NCBI GenBank assembly: GCA_946699065.1
Contig: CAMPDV010001995.1
Span: forward strand, 23,594-87,593
Length of the DNA: 64,000 nt
Direction: 5' to 3'
Source of the DNA: Loxodes magnus
Lineage: Eukaryota; Ciliophora; Karyorelictea; Loxodida; Loxodidae
In this document: one piece after another, positions 1 to 13,200 of the stretch
How positions within the stretch are numbered: position 1 is the stretch's first letter
Layout of the letters: the number at the start of each line of letters is the position of its first letter
Notes under the pieces: generated by a model
Databases searched by the model: none
The model's input: only the letters and a program-made list of their open reading frames with translations
Told to the model about the DNA's origin: nothing
Program-made: the position numbers and the translations under genes

Positions 1-700
1 TTATCATTTTTCACTCATAAGTGCATTATTAAATACAGTCATTGGGATAACCTTTGGGTATACCAGTCAAGTTCTCTTCGTAGAAAGAAAAACAAAATGC
101 TTAAAACTTCTAAGATTTATCAGAGCAAACTTATTAGCAGGAGAAGACAAAAAAACTTAACTTCTGAGCAGAAATCTAATACATAATATAAAGACTATTA
201 TTAAACGGAAAGACTAATTAAAGCAAAAGAAATAGCAAACTTGAAGGTTGCCTGCTAAGTAACGTCCAGAATTAAACTTTTCCTTAGTAATAGCAAGGAG
301 TGCCTATTTAAAGAAGTGATATTACAAGCTATAAATTAGATCCTATGCACATTAAAATAAGATATAAAATAAAGTGCAGATTTAGTAACAATCACCACAC
401 AATTTACCAGCAGCTTAGAGAAAAAATTATGAATATTAAATTAAAGATTGTCTAAAAATCCAGAAAAAGGCCTTTATAAACTAAATAATTTAAGTTTTAG
501 CCAAAGAAAGTAAACTAAGAAAAGCACGAATTAAAAATACTGAATTAAGAACATACAAGCTGCAAATAACATTTCTAGAGCAAAAAATTATAGAAAAAAG
601 TATAAGCTTTGAATTTACCTTGATAACCCAAATAATCTATATCAGAAAGTTCAAAATTTTATCTTTTAACTCCATCAATAAGATTAGAGATAGTTTAAAA
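1..700 (+). pseudogene. X-family gene fragment (C-terminal half), copy 0
   Basis: Read with TAA/TAG as Gln, the plus strand matches the C-terminal half of the X copy at 30.3-32.0 kb. Shared stretches include DYYQTERLIKA (here) against NDQTENLIKT, DLVTITTQFTSSLEKK against DLVKVILQFARNLEKD, and D/T-NPNNL. The match starts at the window edge, so the 5' half is outside. Beyond about 690 the similarity fades. I do not recognise the domain. It is basic and Lys/Asn/Gln-rich with no signal peptide visible in this part. Whether it is a live gene or a relic cannot be told from this fragment; the uneven conservation suggests a relic. Confidence 0.45.
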
Positions 701-2640
701 AGCATAGAAGCAAATTAAAAGTATTAAATTTGACTATTAGTAAAACTATGCTTAAAACTAAGAAAATCTTAATAAGGTATTTATTTTGATTGGTTGTGCC
801 AAACAAAATTTAAGTTGATAAAATTCTTCCAGAAGCATAAGACATTCTATTAAGAACTTTAAGCGATTAATAGAAGTATGTAAAATTCAGTATAATCAAT
901 ATCTTTATACACAGCAGAAATTATAGTCCTACTTAACTAAATACAAAAATTAAAGCTGAAAGCATTAATAAATTTTTATAAAGAGTTCTGAAAAAGAAAT
1001 CTAATAAGCTAAGTCTTTTATATATAATTAAATCAGGCAAATAACCTAAACATTATACAAGGAATATCAATCTTTTAAAACTTCTCTTTCAAAATAGATG
1101 CCTAATTGTTATAAGTTTTCACTATATATGAATCAATAACTTAATTACTTTTCTATAAATATTAGCTTTCTCATTTTTACTTGGTTTGAAGGAAGATTAT
1201 TTATACAAATCTCCTTCATTTAATAAAGAGTAGTAACTAAGCATCATTAAGCTGTTTAGAAGATATAAGAATTATAAAAATTAATGTTTGCAGTTGAATC
1301 ATAAAGTTATGGATAAATCACTACTTAAGTATATCTTTATAAAAAGAGCTCTTCATAGTATTAGTATTACCAAAACTAAAATAAAGACAGTTTAATCCAA
1401 TATATGCTCATCCATAATAGATATCACTTGTGATATTATTATATTGCAGAGCTTAAGAAAATAAAAAGTCTTAATAGGCTTAGAAGGAATGAAATATGTA
1501 TATAGAGTAATTAGTTTACTACTATTTTCATCACTGTATCTTCTAAAAACCTTAATAAAATAATTATTTTTTACTTTAAATTCTATCTCACTGATTTTAA
1601 TTAAACATTACGAGACTTTTTGTCTTATATCATTTCCTAGTCTAAACCAGTATAACTGGTTGCGAGGAAGATACCTATTCCGGATGTCAAGCTGGTTTAA
1701 ACTAAGATGAACTTAATGATAGTGAGAAAGTTTTAGTAACTTAACTAAAAGTATATTAAAGACATACTAGTAATGTTTCTATTTGAAGATGATATATTTA
1801 AATAGTTGTATTGGTTTGATTATTCTTATATTTGGATAATATTGATTACACTGTTAAAAAGTGTAAATGTAAAACTAGAATCTCAAATATCTTACCTATT
1901 ATATACAAGTGATAGCATTTTAGAATAGAAGTTTAATCATCTATCATTATAACTTAAATATGTTATTAGCTTAGAATTATGATGTACAGTAGTTTTAATG
2001 TTTTATATGCTTTATTTATAGTTAATTAGGTTTTCATTTAGTTACAACTTAATCTTTTATTTATGACTTCAAATATCATTAGTCAGTATAATCGTACTTA
2101 TTATTGTAGATTATTTATCCTAGTGTAACTTCTTGGTATATCCATAAACATAAGAGAAAACATATAATATAGTTCCAAATTAACCGCAGTTACTACATTT
2201 TTTCACTAATATACAGCAACTTTATTTATCAACTCAGATAGTGGCTTTTCAAATGCTAAATCCTTTAGCTTTAGACTACCCTCAAATTACAATCTCTTAT
2301 CCCATTATTCGAAGACCTTTTTAATGTAGATGAGGATTTGCAATAAATAAAATCCTTCGTTTTGGACTAAAATTTAATTTCTGATATTTCACTAAGAATT
2401 TTTAAAGCATTATGTGACAAAAAAAACAAGAAGCTTCATTTTTAAATCTAGAGATGATAAGAGATAAAACTTTAAAATGCTTAATAGAAGGAGCTAATTA
2501 TACTAAGAAACACTTTACTCATAACATTCCCCACTTTTCTATATTTATATACAAAAAACATTCCCAGAAGTACAAGAGTGCTCTATAGTGTTAACTTCAA
2601 TGCTTTTAAATAAATCTTTGTTAACCATACTTAGAAAAAA
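700..2640. other. AT-rich stretch, no assignable gene
   Basis: Reassigned stop codons keep every frame open here. I found no conserved motif, RNA gene or repeat that lets me choose a strand or frame. The plus strand may link the X fragment at the window start to the Z copy at 2.64 kb, but that is only positional inference. Confidence 0.3.
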
Positions 2641-3150
2641 AATAGGAGAGAACCCTTAAATCGTTAAAGAAATCGACAGATGGGTAGTATAAAATAAAAA
2701 ATATCTTGTTATCATTAAAATTACTCTAAATTACTGAAACTCTAAGATTATCATAAATTTTGCTAAAGAAGGGGAACTTAAGTAGTTACTTTGACTTTCA
2801 ATTCCAGAATTATAAGATCATTTGCCCTCTGGGATTAAATTTTGAGGATAGCTGAAGAATGTCTTTTTACTAGTGGCAGAGTATCAGTAAAAATCAATTG
2901 ATATTTAGTATTAAGAAAATGCTCTGGTGTAGTAAAATGTATTCTTGATATTGGTATTTTTGTAAATAGAGGAATAATCAATGTAGATAATGCTGTTAAA
3001 TTCATAAACTATGGAGCAAAAACATTATAGTTTTGTTCTTTAGTTTAAAATTAGGACTTTTCAACAGTGATCTATGACAAGTTTATGAGCATATATTTAT
3101 CTTTTGAATTACAAATATCTTTTTGAGAAGGAAAGGTTAAAATGATAATA
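2640..3150 (+). pseudogene. Z-family gene copy 1
   Basis: The plus-strand reading is clearly related to the region at 22,560-23,440. Both contain QVVTLT-x-N-(S/T)-RIIR-x-F-x-LWD-(Q/K)-ILR, then DI-x-IFV-x-R, then a (V/L)-(K/E)-FINYG-(A/V)-K-(T/A)-LQ block followed by NQDFSTV. The conserved residues fall in the same frame in both copies, which fixes strand and frame. Function is unknown and I recognise no named domain. Copy 1 is shorter and stops matching after about 3,150. Copy 2 has one or two indels relative to it. Confidence 0.45.
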
Positions 3151-3700
3151 ATTTTAAATTAAGCAATATAAAAAAGAAAAAAACAATAAACTTAATAAAA
3201 TAAGTAAATGCTTATCTATAACAGATTATAAAACTAGTATGAAGATTTATTAGTAAAACTGAATTTGACTCTTAAATAATAAGAAAAATTAGAGAAATCA
3301 GTAAAGAGCTATAAATTTTTAAGAAGCATAGTAGGAATAAAAGCTAGTTATGAAATATAATTTAGTAAAAAATTGAAGAGCAACAAAATAATAATAGTTT
3401 TGGAGTATAAAATTAGATATAATCTCAAATAGGAAGTAATTGAAAGATTTAAAATAAACTCTAAGAAAATTAGGAGAGATTGAAGGATTAAGAAAGACAT
3501 ATGATTTTATACTCAAATAAAGAAAGGAGAATAAAATTTCATTCAAACGAGAGTAATGGATTCTTTGTTAAAATATGACTAAATAAGTTTTCTATAAGAT
3601 AATAGATTTAGTAAGAAAATGAAAAAAAGGTAGAACAATAAATTAAAATTTAGTTATTGAGCAATTGTAAATAGTTTAAGCTAAATAATGCTGAATAAAC
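3150..3700. other. AT-rich stretch between Z copy 1 and X copy a
   Basis: A short standard-code ORF on the minus strand (3,319-3,546) reads as Phe/Tyr/Ile-rich low-complexity sequence and has no support. I see no other gene, RNA or repeat. Confidence 0.3.
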
Positions 3701-5310
3701 GAATTCGAATGAGAGGTAACCAAGAATAGAAGAAAATAAACTAAAGAGATAGTTCTAGATCTAGGATGAACGTGAGTATTTATCTAGTGAGATTATTTAG
3801 GTTATCTCAAGAGTTTCCAGTGTAAATATTTTCTTGCATTTTTGTTCTAGATTGGTATTCTACAATCAGTATTTTCTGAGTTCAGTATTTTAATGTAGGA
3901 TTTTCTTGATTCGTCTTTGACTGAGAGGCCTAGTTTGAGAAACCTTACTTTGCTTATAAAGTTCGTTTTCTGAATTTGCAATCTATTTTTTAATATTAAT
4001 ATCGGTAAATTATTTTCTTAAATGCAAGTAAATTACGTGACAATTGGTGGAAAAATTGCTCTTGACCTTGAAACTAAATTTTATATCAGTCTAAGCAATA
4101 GAACATAGTTTTCACATCTTTAAATTAATACTGCTCATCATTTTTTGATCTTTCTACTATATGAGAAAGTTTAATCTTGTTGAGTTGTATTAAGCAGGCA
4201 AGAAAGAAATTTAATATTTCTTTTTATTCTTAATTAGTCTTTTTGTTTAACCATAGTCTCTATATATTATGATATAAGTTTGATACTCAGTACTTAAATA
4301 ATTTTTGCAACTGCTAAGAATCTAAAATGAATCTTGATCTACATATTTGAATTCTTTCTAGAGGCTGCAGATGAAATTTGTAATGCTTCATAAGAAAGCA
4401 TGTTATTAAATTTCTGGTTCTACTTAAGCTGCTTTAGAGTAAGTTACTTTTAAATTAGAAAATTATCTTTCTTTAGATTTTAGCAGATCTGCTATTAATT
4501 AATTTGAAGGACATCTTCCATCAATAAAATAAGTAATATACTTTATTCCATTCCTTTTATATCACTAATCAACGAAATTATGTTTTTATCATATTGCTTT
4601 ATTTAGTCTTATTCTTATTCTAACTTCTATCTTCTTAAATATCACTACCTAGGCCTGAAGAATGTACCTTTGTTGCGTATCATGTAAATCACACTATTTA
4701 CATCTAAGTTATTCTAGTGAGGAATGGATAAAACATTAACTACATTAGAATAGCTTTGCTAACATTTCCATTTTCTAATTTCGTAGTATAACTAGCTGGT
4801 AAAAACGAATATGATATTGATAAGCTATTCCAGCTTTATTGCTTTTCCCACTTCTTAGATACAATGAAGGACTGAACATATATATTTCTCTTTTAAAAAA
4901 GAATATCTTTGGAATTTAAGAAAGGAAACTCTAGAAACTTAAAATAAGAATATGTTTCTTTAGTTGTACTCTTGAGAAAAATCGCCTGAAAAAGGACAAG
5001 CTAAGAAAGCTCTATAATCCGTATAATCTTTGATAATATCCTAAGCATATATAGCTTTAGAATTATCTGCTTAAATAAGGCAAGCTTCTCTATAGCTTTT
5101 ATATATTTATTTTAGTTAAGCTATTTAAAATAATAAATAAGTTATTTACTTTGGAAAACTTATCTTTCATAAGAAAAACTTTATCTTTATATGTTCATTA
5201 ACTATCTATGATAGCTTAGAGTGATAGTAAGTGATATTTTCTTGAGATTAGAAAAGAAAATTAGTTATAATGATCTTTTATAAATTCTTGCACTTATAAA
5301 TGTATAGATT
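3700..5310 (-). pseudogene. X-family gene, copy a
   Basis: The minus strand carries the X-family core (YSYFKFLEFP and downstream residues at about 4.9 kb) and the more C-terminal block TEYQTYII...GQTKRLIKN near 4.25 kb. These match copies at 30.3 kb (YSYFKFLKT; NDQTENLIKT) and 24.1 kb (YSYFKFLEFP). Codon comparison of copies a and c shows mostly third-position changes in this frame (TTC/TTT, TGA/TAA at a Trp/Gln position), which supports it. Several indels are needed to link the blocks, so I call it degenerate. Function is unknown; the better copy d has a hydrophobic, probably membrane-spanning, segment near its N terminus. Confidence 0.5.
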
Positions 5311-5595
5311 TAGCTAATATAATGTAGAATAATTAGAGTTTGATTTAATGCTTATAGACTGTATTATTATTATGCTTATAGAGAAATACTATTTTTTATT
5401 TAATTTAATAGTTGAATATCAATCATTAACTCTAGATACTTTCCTTTTATTTAACTAATTTAATAAAGAACTACTAAATTTAAACTTTAGTGCATATATA
5501 GGTAATTAGGAGTATCCATTAACTAGTTAATAAGCAAATAATTAATTTAGATAGAAATTATCCCTATAAGCTAAGACTCTAACTTTAGGTTTTAA

Positions 5596-7344
5596 ATGTA
5601 ACTTAATTAATATAATACCTTTATCAACTCCTAAAATAAACAGCATTTCAAGGACATTTTTGAAAAGCTTCTTTCCTTCTTGAAATTTGACTAAGAAACT
5701 CTTGTGTTTTATAATGGTAGATAGTAAATAAAACCTACTTAGTTCCTGTTTATAACTGCAGGTGAGATAATTATAAGTGAGGAGAAAAGTTCATCAGTGA
5801 TAGATTAAGTGGCTTTAGAAAATATTTAGGAATTAAGCTCTAAAGTCTCTTCCTCAATAATAACAAATAACTTAAAGAAGTTACTATCTTATGAGTTCTT
5901 AGACGAACAGGATAAATTTCAATCTTAAAGAATTGTAGGTGAAAAGGAATCCCGTAGTCTTAAAAAAGAAACTTAATCCTCTTCAGCTGAGCTATCTAGA
6001 GTACTTTATAAAGGATAATATATTTAAAAAAGAATAGAGAGCTTAAGTAGTCTAGTAAAAAGGATTATAAATTGATGGTAAAAACGAGCAACAGAAGTTT
6101 GCAAGGAGGAGAATAAAGAATAGACAAGCCAATTAAAAGAAAAAACTTTTAAATGAAAGTAAAGTTTCATAGATTTTAGCATTAACTATTTAAACTAATT
6201 TGCCAATAATTTTGAAGCAGAGAATAGCGAGGTATTTTACATTGCTAAAAAGGTGAAGATAGAACAAAGAATTAAGTAGAAGAAAACTTAATCAAAAGCT
6301 AAAAATTAAAAATCAGGAAAGTTAAAGATTAAAAAGAAACTTTCTAGTCAATTAGCATAATAAGAAAAGTTAACAGCATTCTATATGAAAGCTTTCTATC
6401 AACAGATGTACTTGAGGAGATAAGAAGTGATGAAAGAATAATTTAAAAGACACAAAGTTAGTATACTGAGAGCTAAGTAATATAAAATTAATTTTAAGTA
6501 GATCAGTCTTAGAAAGGTTTTAGCTAGCATATAAAGCAAAATAATTTACTTTAGACTTAATAGAGAGAAAATTAATGTTACCAGAAAGGTTATAATACTT
6601 AGAACAAGTATAAGAAGAGATAAAAATTTAAGAATATGATAAAGTAAAGAAGCTTCAGAAAAAAATGAGGATAAAGAAAAGTCTAAAAACACTGAAAATA
6701 ATGTTGGTAGGGAAAGAAATGAAGACATAAAAAGAATGAAGATTGGGAAAAATCTGAATGAAAGCAATGCAAGTATTTAAGCTCAAAACTAGAATTCATT
6801 GCAATTCATCGAAGTATAAAATAGTTAAGATGAAGTTTTAGACTAAGACGAGTTATAAGTTTCAATTAGTAAAAAACCTTGTACGATCAAAATAAATACC
6901 CTAGATTTGCTTAGCACAAATGGAGTTCTAATTTATATGAAAAATAAAGAAACAGACATAAGATAATCAATCTTCTTTTAGAACTCAAAGGAAAAGATCA
7001 GTATGGATAGAAGTGAGCTAATCAATAAATTCCTCTACAACATAGAATTTTCAGATTAGCAGATAGATTTTATGAAATACAACAGTCATCTTATTTATAA
7101 GAATTCTCACAAGATAAACGACAAAAGCCTGAAGTTCCTAGTATATATCAGAAGCATTTATATAAGATCAATCAGTAAAAAATTCTGATAGTAACACTGT
7201 ATGAATAAGATCTTATGCTATATTTACAAAGAGCTTACGAAGGTAGTGGACAAAGCTAGAAGAATATTTACGACTACGCAGTAAGAATGCTAGAGTATAC
7301 AGAAATATTCGACTATAAAGGAATGCCTCTGCTACGGTCCATGA
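5596..7344 (+). CDS. Hypothetical basic, Lys/Glu/Gln-rich protein (582 aa)
   Basis: One continuous frame runs from ATG at 5,596 to TGA at 7,342-7,344 when TAA/TAG are read as Gln and internal TGA as Trp. The composition is protein-like, with acidic runs (VLDQDELQ, YEFLDEQDKF), mixed charged helices in the middle and a Cys-containing C terminus ending ECLCYGP. No domain is recognised and there is no signal peptide. The stop lies 345 bp from the probable end of the next, convergent, minus-strand coding region. No paralogue in this window confirms the frame, so another frame cannot be excluded. The short minus-strand ORF inside it (6,546-6,767) is a shadow. Confidence 0.45.
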
Positions 7345-7688
7345 GCTGATATTTTTTAACAAGTTATGTTAATTTATTATTTACACATCTTAAATTAAAA
7401 TAAGATACAGCATTTTTTAAATTGAAGCTAGCTTATTAAATTCTACTAATTAGTCTCTTTAATTCTAAGCATAATTAATTATTCAGATATATCTTAAATT
7501 AATAAAATGAGGTTTCAAATCTAATTTAAATAAGAAGATAGTAGTAGTAATAATTAATAAATAAGATATACATTTTAAGTAATTAAGTGCTTTACTCTAT
7601 AATTTTATTTTTATTTTAAGTTCTCAATAAGATTTAATGTTAAGATACAAGGATAGGTTTAAATAGATCATATCATTTAACTATAAAA

Positions 7689-9570
7689 TCAATTAAAATT
7701 AGTATAAATATAAATGCTTGAGTAAACCAAGTCTCTTTTAGTGTTGTTACTTAAAAGAGTAGCTTTTAGAATTACTCCCTCAATCATATGTCTTAGTAGG
7801 GCTAAAGGATGGCTTTTAGATGTTTTCCGTTCTGATTAGTGATTTCTATTTTTTCTTTTCCAAGATATTTTTATCATAGCTTTGCATCTTTTTTCGATTC
7901 TACTACATTAATATAAACGAGAGAGTGTCTTCATATTCTATTTGGAGTACTTCAAGATTTAAGATCAATCAAAATAATTTTTTCATACTTACGCTTCAAA
8001 GAAAAATTTCAGCCAATCTTAGCGTAATATTTTTGCTACTGCTATGAAATAACTCTTTTCCGTCTTCTTTAGAGCTAGATCGAATAATAAATATCAATTC
8101 TAACACTGGATTTTAATACTGATAGTCTTTAATCCCTATACTATAATTGTATTCCTCAATTTAATTAGTAGCTGACCTATTCTTCTAATCTTTCCTTCTC
8201 TTAGATTACCTTTTCAATCCCAAAACTCTTTTCTTTGCTTAGAATTGTATTATCTTCTTAGCTGAAAATTCAGTATTTCACTCTTCAAAAAATTGAAGCT
8301 TAAATTTTCGTTCTTAGTTCCAACCCTTCAATCTAAGGGATATTTGAAAGCAAAAGAGTGCTAGAAAAACTTGTTTTAACTTACTTAATGGATTCTTTGC
8401 CTTCTGTGCTCTTAATGACAACCTCAAGTATTTTTTTCAATTATTATACTTATATATTAGCCTTATTATTTCAGTTTGTATATCTAAATTTACTTATAAA
8501 GCATTTATTTACTGTTATAATTGAGAAAAGATAGAGTTAAGATGCTAGATTAGACTTATTATTTTATTGGGTATCAAGTAGAACTTCGATAGCAACACTT
8601 CTTGTTGTATATGATCAGGATCTCTTTTCTAACCTACGTGTGATCGACAAGAGAGTAGCTAATTAGCTTGCACTGATTGAGATTCCTTGACAAAAGGCTT
8701 GAATACTCCAGCCAAAATTTTCCAGGTGGATTTTTCTCGAGTATTTCAGCTTAATCTAAGTAGCTATTTCTCAACGCATTTAACCTGATGCTGAACAAAA
8801 AAATTGTTAATAAAAAAGAAATTAGACTGTCAGGCTTGCTGCTAAGACTCTATTCAGGAATAAAAAAAGGAAAGATAGTTAAAGCTCTCTAGAAAATACT
8901 TTAAAATAGAGCAGCTTGCTCAACTTAATTGTAGAAAAGAAATAAAACCCTGTATGCTACAAAGCGACAGTAACTAGAAATCTAGTTTTTATATTACAAA
9001 GTTGAATTTAGTCAAACCCTCAAAGCTCTCTTCTGTTATCTAATAAAGATTTTTGCATGATTAAGATAAAATCATTTCATGTTTTAGCTCAGCTAAGTAG
9101 ATTGAGATATACGATCTAACCTCCCATTTATGTGCTTGATTTCCTTTCTGCTTAAGTTTTTTCGACTTTTTCGCTCCATGTCTCGTTAATTTTCTTCATT
9201 AGCTATAAAATTTATAAGGCCTAAGTCTAGTCAAATTTGCTCAAAACAAAATACAAAGCAGAAACTCTTTTAATGAAGATTGTCTTTCAATCTCCAACTA
9301 ATAACTACTTCTACCATATGGTAATTTATGTCTCTCCAATATCGTTGCTAACGAGTAACTAGACAACTTATTCTATAAGATAAATGATAAGCTTACTAAT
9401 AGTCTATAAGGCAGTCAAAGCAAAGGCTTTACTAGAGTCATAATATCTCTCTCTTTCTTTAAATTGCTCTTTATTAGCTTAAAGTCTTTTGATCTTCTAA
9501 ACTGAGGAGATTGCTGATGATCTTTTAGGGTTTTTAGAGTTATGATTAGAAGAATGAAACTTACATCTAT
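7689..9570 (-). CDS. Probable coding region, minus strand, frame unresolved
   Basis: Purine bias and protein-like translations place a gene on the minus strand. One frame runs unbroken from an ATG at 9,566 to a TGA at 7,691-7,689 (625 aa). A second frame starting at an ATG at 9,199 gives a more natural N-terminal part (rich in E, G and D). The two frames differ on either side of a run of seven A (T on the coding strand) at 8,862-8,868, where a sequencing or real indel could switch frames. No family is recognised. I report the region rather than a definite protein. The gene would be convergent with the one ending at 7,344. Confidence 0.35.
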
Positions 9571-10220
9571 TATTTCATTGTATCTAAGTAATTAATCTCA
9601 TTATCCTGCTGTTTCTTCCTTAATAAAATTGAAACATTAAGTATACAAGAAAAACAATCTGCGGTCAAAATAAGCCTTAAAGATAGTAACAGTAGCTTGT
9701 TAAAATCTTAGATTAACAACTACTTAAAACTAAAGAATGGCAGCTAAGAATCAAAACACTTCTATATTAACCTTTAATAAGCGTTATCGATGATATTAGC
9801 ACTAGCTTTAAAAATAAAGCATTTTTAAATATAATTAAATATAGAGAATAAGGTATTATAGAAGCAGCCTAAACTAGCTTAAGGGTATTTAATAGCTTTT
9901 ATAACTTAAGGGACTTTATTTAATTAAATATATAGGTCAAACAGAAGCTATGGAAAATAAGTAATATTAGCATATAAAATATGAAAATAACATGCTGTAT
10001 TGATGATAAATTTTAAATGTTAAAGAGTGTTTTGAAAAGCTATAGGGAGTAAGAATGTACATCTTAAGGGTTGTATCTATAAGCAAAAATTACTTTGCTT
10101 GCTTTATAAATATAAGCAAACTTAGAGGCATTTCATTTGGTATTTAGATTAAGTTTTGAGAGGTGAGTTAAGAAATATAAGTATTTACTTTAGATAATTT
10201 TGAAGAAGCGAAGAGTTAAT
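9570..10220. other. AT-rich spacer before the satellite
   Basis: No gene, RNA or clear repeat was recognised. The last part grades into degenerate satellite units. Confidence 0.3.
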
Positions 10221-10224
10221 CTTG

Positions 10225-13200
10225 TTATAAAATTAAGTCTGAATAATGAAACTAGCAAAAGAATTAATGCTTGAAAGCTTAATCTCTAGACAGAACTAGT
10301 TCTAGAGTAGAGTTTGAACTATTTTAAAAAAAAAGCTGAAAAATGAAACTAGCTAAAGAAATGAAAGGCTTGGAAAGTAAAAAAAAAGGAAAAAGACTGC
10401 TCTTCTTAAGAACTTGATCTAGTACTGATAACAAGTCTGAGTAATGATATTAGATAAGAAATGAGACTTAAAAGTTAAGCCTAAGAAAAAACTTAGTCCA
10501 AATGTAAAGTTTGAACTAGTTCTAAAAATAAAGATAGAATATCGAAAAAAGCCATATATGAAAGCTTGAAAGTTAAACGTGGCGGTAAAACTCGTTCTAA
10601 TTGTAGTTTAATCGCGTTCTATAAATGAGTCGAAATAGCAAGCTAGCAAAAGACTTGATCCTTGAAAGTTTAGCCTTGAGACAAAATTTAGTTCTACTTC
10701 AGAACTTTATCTAGTTTTAAAAATTAGGACTGAGTAGGGAAACAAGAAAAATATTTAATCCTTGAAACCTTTACTTAAATGAAAACCTCGTTCTACTGTA
10801 AAGCTTTATCTAATTCTAAAAGTTAGGTCTGAGTATCTAAATTAGGAGAAAATCTAAGGCTTTTAAGTGCATTCTAAAGAAAAAAATCAGTTTACTTTAA
10901 AGCTTGATTCTGTTATAAAAATAAGTAGAGTTACTAGCAAAAGAATTAAACCTTGAAGGTTAAACCTAAGGAAAATCTTCGTTCTAATGTAAAACTTGAT
11001 CCAGTTCTAGAATAAGACTGAGAAAAGAAACAAGCAGATTAAATAAAAAGGATTGAAATTTAAGCATGGAGGTAAAACCGAGATCTGCTTGAAAGCTTGA
11101 TCTAGTTCTATAAATAAGTCTGACTATCGATAATAGACGATATATAAAGGCTTGAAAGTAAAACTTTTCTTTGACAACTTGAGAACTTGAAATTAAGTCT
11201 GAATATCGAAAAGAGCCTAATCGTGGAGACTTAAAAGTTAAACCTTGAATTAAAACTGCGCTCTACTAAAGAACTTGATTTATTTCCTAAATCCAAAGTC
11301 TGAGTATAGAAAATAGATGTTGAAATATGGCTTGAAAGAAAACTTTGAGATAAAACTAAGATTCGTTTGAAATTTTGATCTAGTCCTGAAAATAAGTCTG
11401 AGCATAAATATCAAAAAATCAAAAAAGACCTAAATCTTGAAGTTCAACTAGTTCAACTTAAGAACTTGATTTAGTCCTGGAACTAAGTTGGAAAAAATAA
11501 GTCTATCAGTAAAAAGAATTTAAAATTAAACTTTAAAGTAAAGCTCAGTATAACTATATCTTAGAAGCAAGCTCTGAAAGAAAGTCCGAATATAGAAACT
11601 AGTCGGAAATCTCAAAGGTTTTGAAGTAGAAAATTAAAGTATAACGAAGATTGAAAGTGAAATAGTTCTAAAAGCAAGTTTAAGTATCGAGAAAAGCCAA
11701 AATTTAAAAAGCTGAACCTTGAATTATCCTCAAATTAATAAAAAGATTTATCTAGTTATAAAATCAAGTCTGAGAATAAATAAAGCTAAAAAAATAAAAA
11801 ATGAAAGAAGAACTTTGAGTTAAGATTCCGTTATAATTGAGATCTCATATTAAGTCAGAGTTACGATAAAGCTGAAGAACTTAAATACTTAAAGCTGAAC
11901 TTTGAGCTTAGATTCCGTTATAGTTTAGAGTCAATCTCTTAAAATAAGTCTGAGAAGCGATAAGTCGGAAGTACTTAAAGAAGGAATGAAGAAAATTGAT
12001 TTTAAACTTAGTTGAACTTGTGAACTTTGTCTTGTTATCAAAACAAATCCGAGAAACGATAAAGCGGAAATACAAAAAACTTGGAGTAGAACTACGAGTT
12101 AAGTCTCCGTCCTACTTAGGAGCTTATTCTATCTATCATATAAGTCTTATTAGAAATAAAGCTGAAGAATTTAAAAGACTGTTAGAAGAATTTTAAGTTT
12201 AGAATACTAAAAACTTAATAGCTCGTTTCTTGTTTCTAAAATCAAATCTGAAAAGCGAAAAAACTGGAGAACTTAAAGAATGATAGATAAATTTCGGCTT
12301 TTAACTTCGATGAAGTTTAGGAACTCTGTCTTGTTAACTAAATAAAACTGTAAAGCGATAAATTCAAAATAATTAAATATTTAAAAATGAACTAAGAATC
12401 AAGTCTCGGTTCTGATTTTGAGCTCTGTTCTAGATCGCATATAAAGTCTGTGAAACAATAGATATGAAGTACTTAAAGACTTGGAGTAGAACAATAAGTC
12501 AAATCTCGGTTCTTTTCTCTGTTTGTCTATTATATCGATTCTGAGAAATTTAGTATCTGAAGAATTTACTGACTTAAAAATGAACCTTGAATTTAGATTC
12601 CGTTATACTTGACAGCTCTGTTATAGATTACATAAAAAGTCTTATAAGCGGTAAACTTTAAGTATAGCAGGAATGAAAGAAGATTTAGGTTTTTAACTTC
12701 GATGAACTTGAGAGTTCTGTTCTAGATCACATTTAAGGTCGAGAAGCTATAAATTTAAGTACTTAAAGACTTGGAGTAGAACAAGGAGTAAAGTATCGGT
12801 TTACCTCGAGAGCTCTGTTATAGATAACATGAGAATTCTTAGATTCAATAAAGCTGAAGTGTTTAGAGACTTGGAGTAGAATTAAGAAACAAGTCTCAAT
12901 TTATAGTCGTGACTCTGCTCAAGGCCAAATAGCATTTCTTAGAAGTTACAAATCTGAAGTAATTAAACACTTGCAGAAGAAAAAGAAGTAAAGATAGTTT
13001 CAACTCAAGAGATCTTTATAGTTCTCAAGTCAAATCATAGAAGCGATAAAGGGAAAGCAATTTAAGATTTGGAGTAGAACAAGTAGTCAAGTCTCAATTT
13101 AAGTTGAAAATTCTTTTCTAGATAACATAATAAGTCTAAGAATCAATAAATCTGAAGTTTATTAAGATTTGGAGTAGAATTAAGAAACAAGTCTCGGCTA

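Noticed and set aside
11996..12196. 66-aa plus-strand ORF
   Set aside because: It lies within the ~98-bp satellite, whose units are not multiples of three and show no coding pattern.
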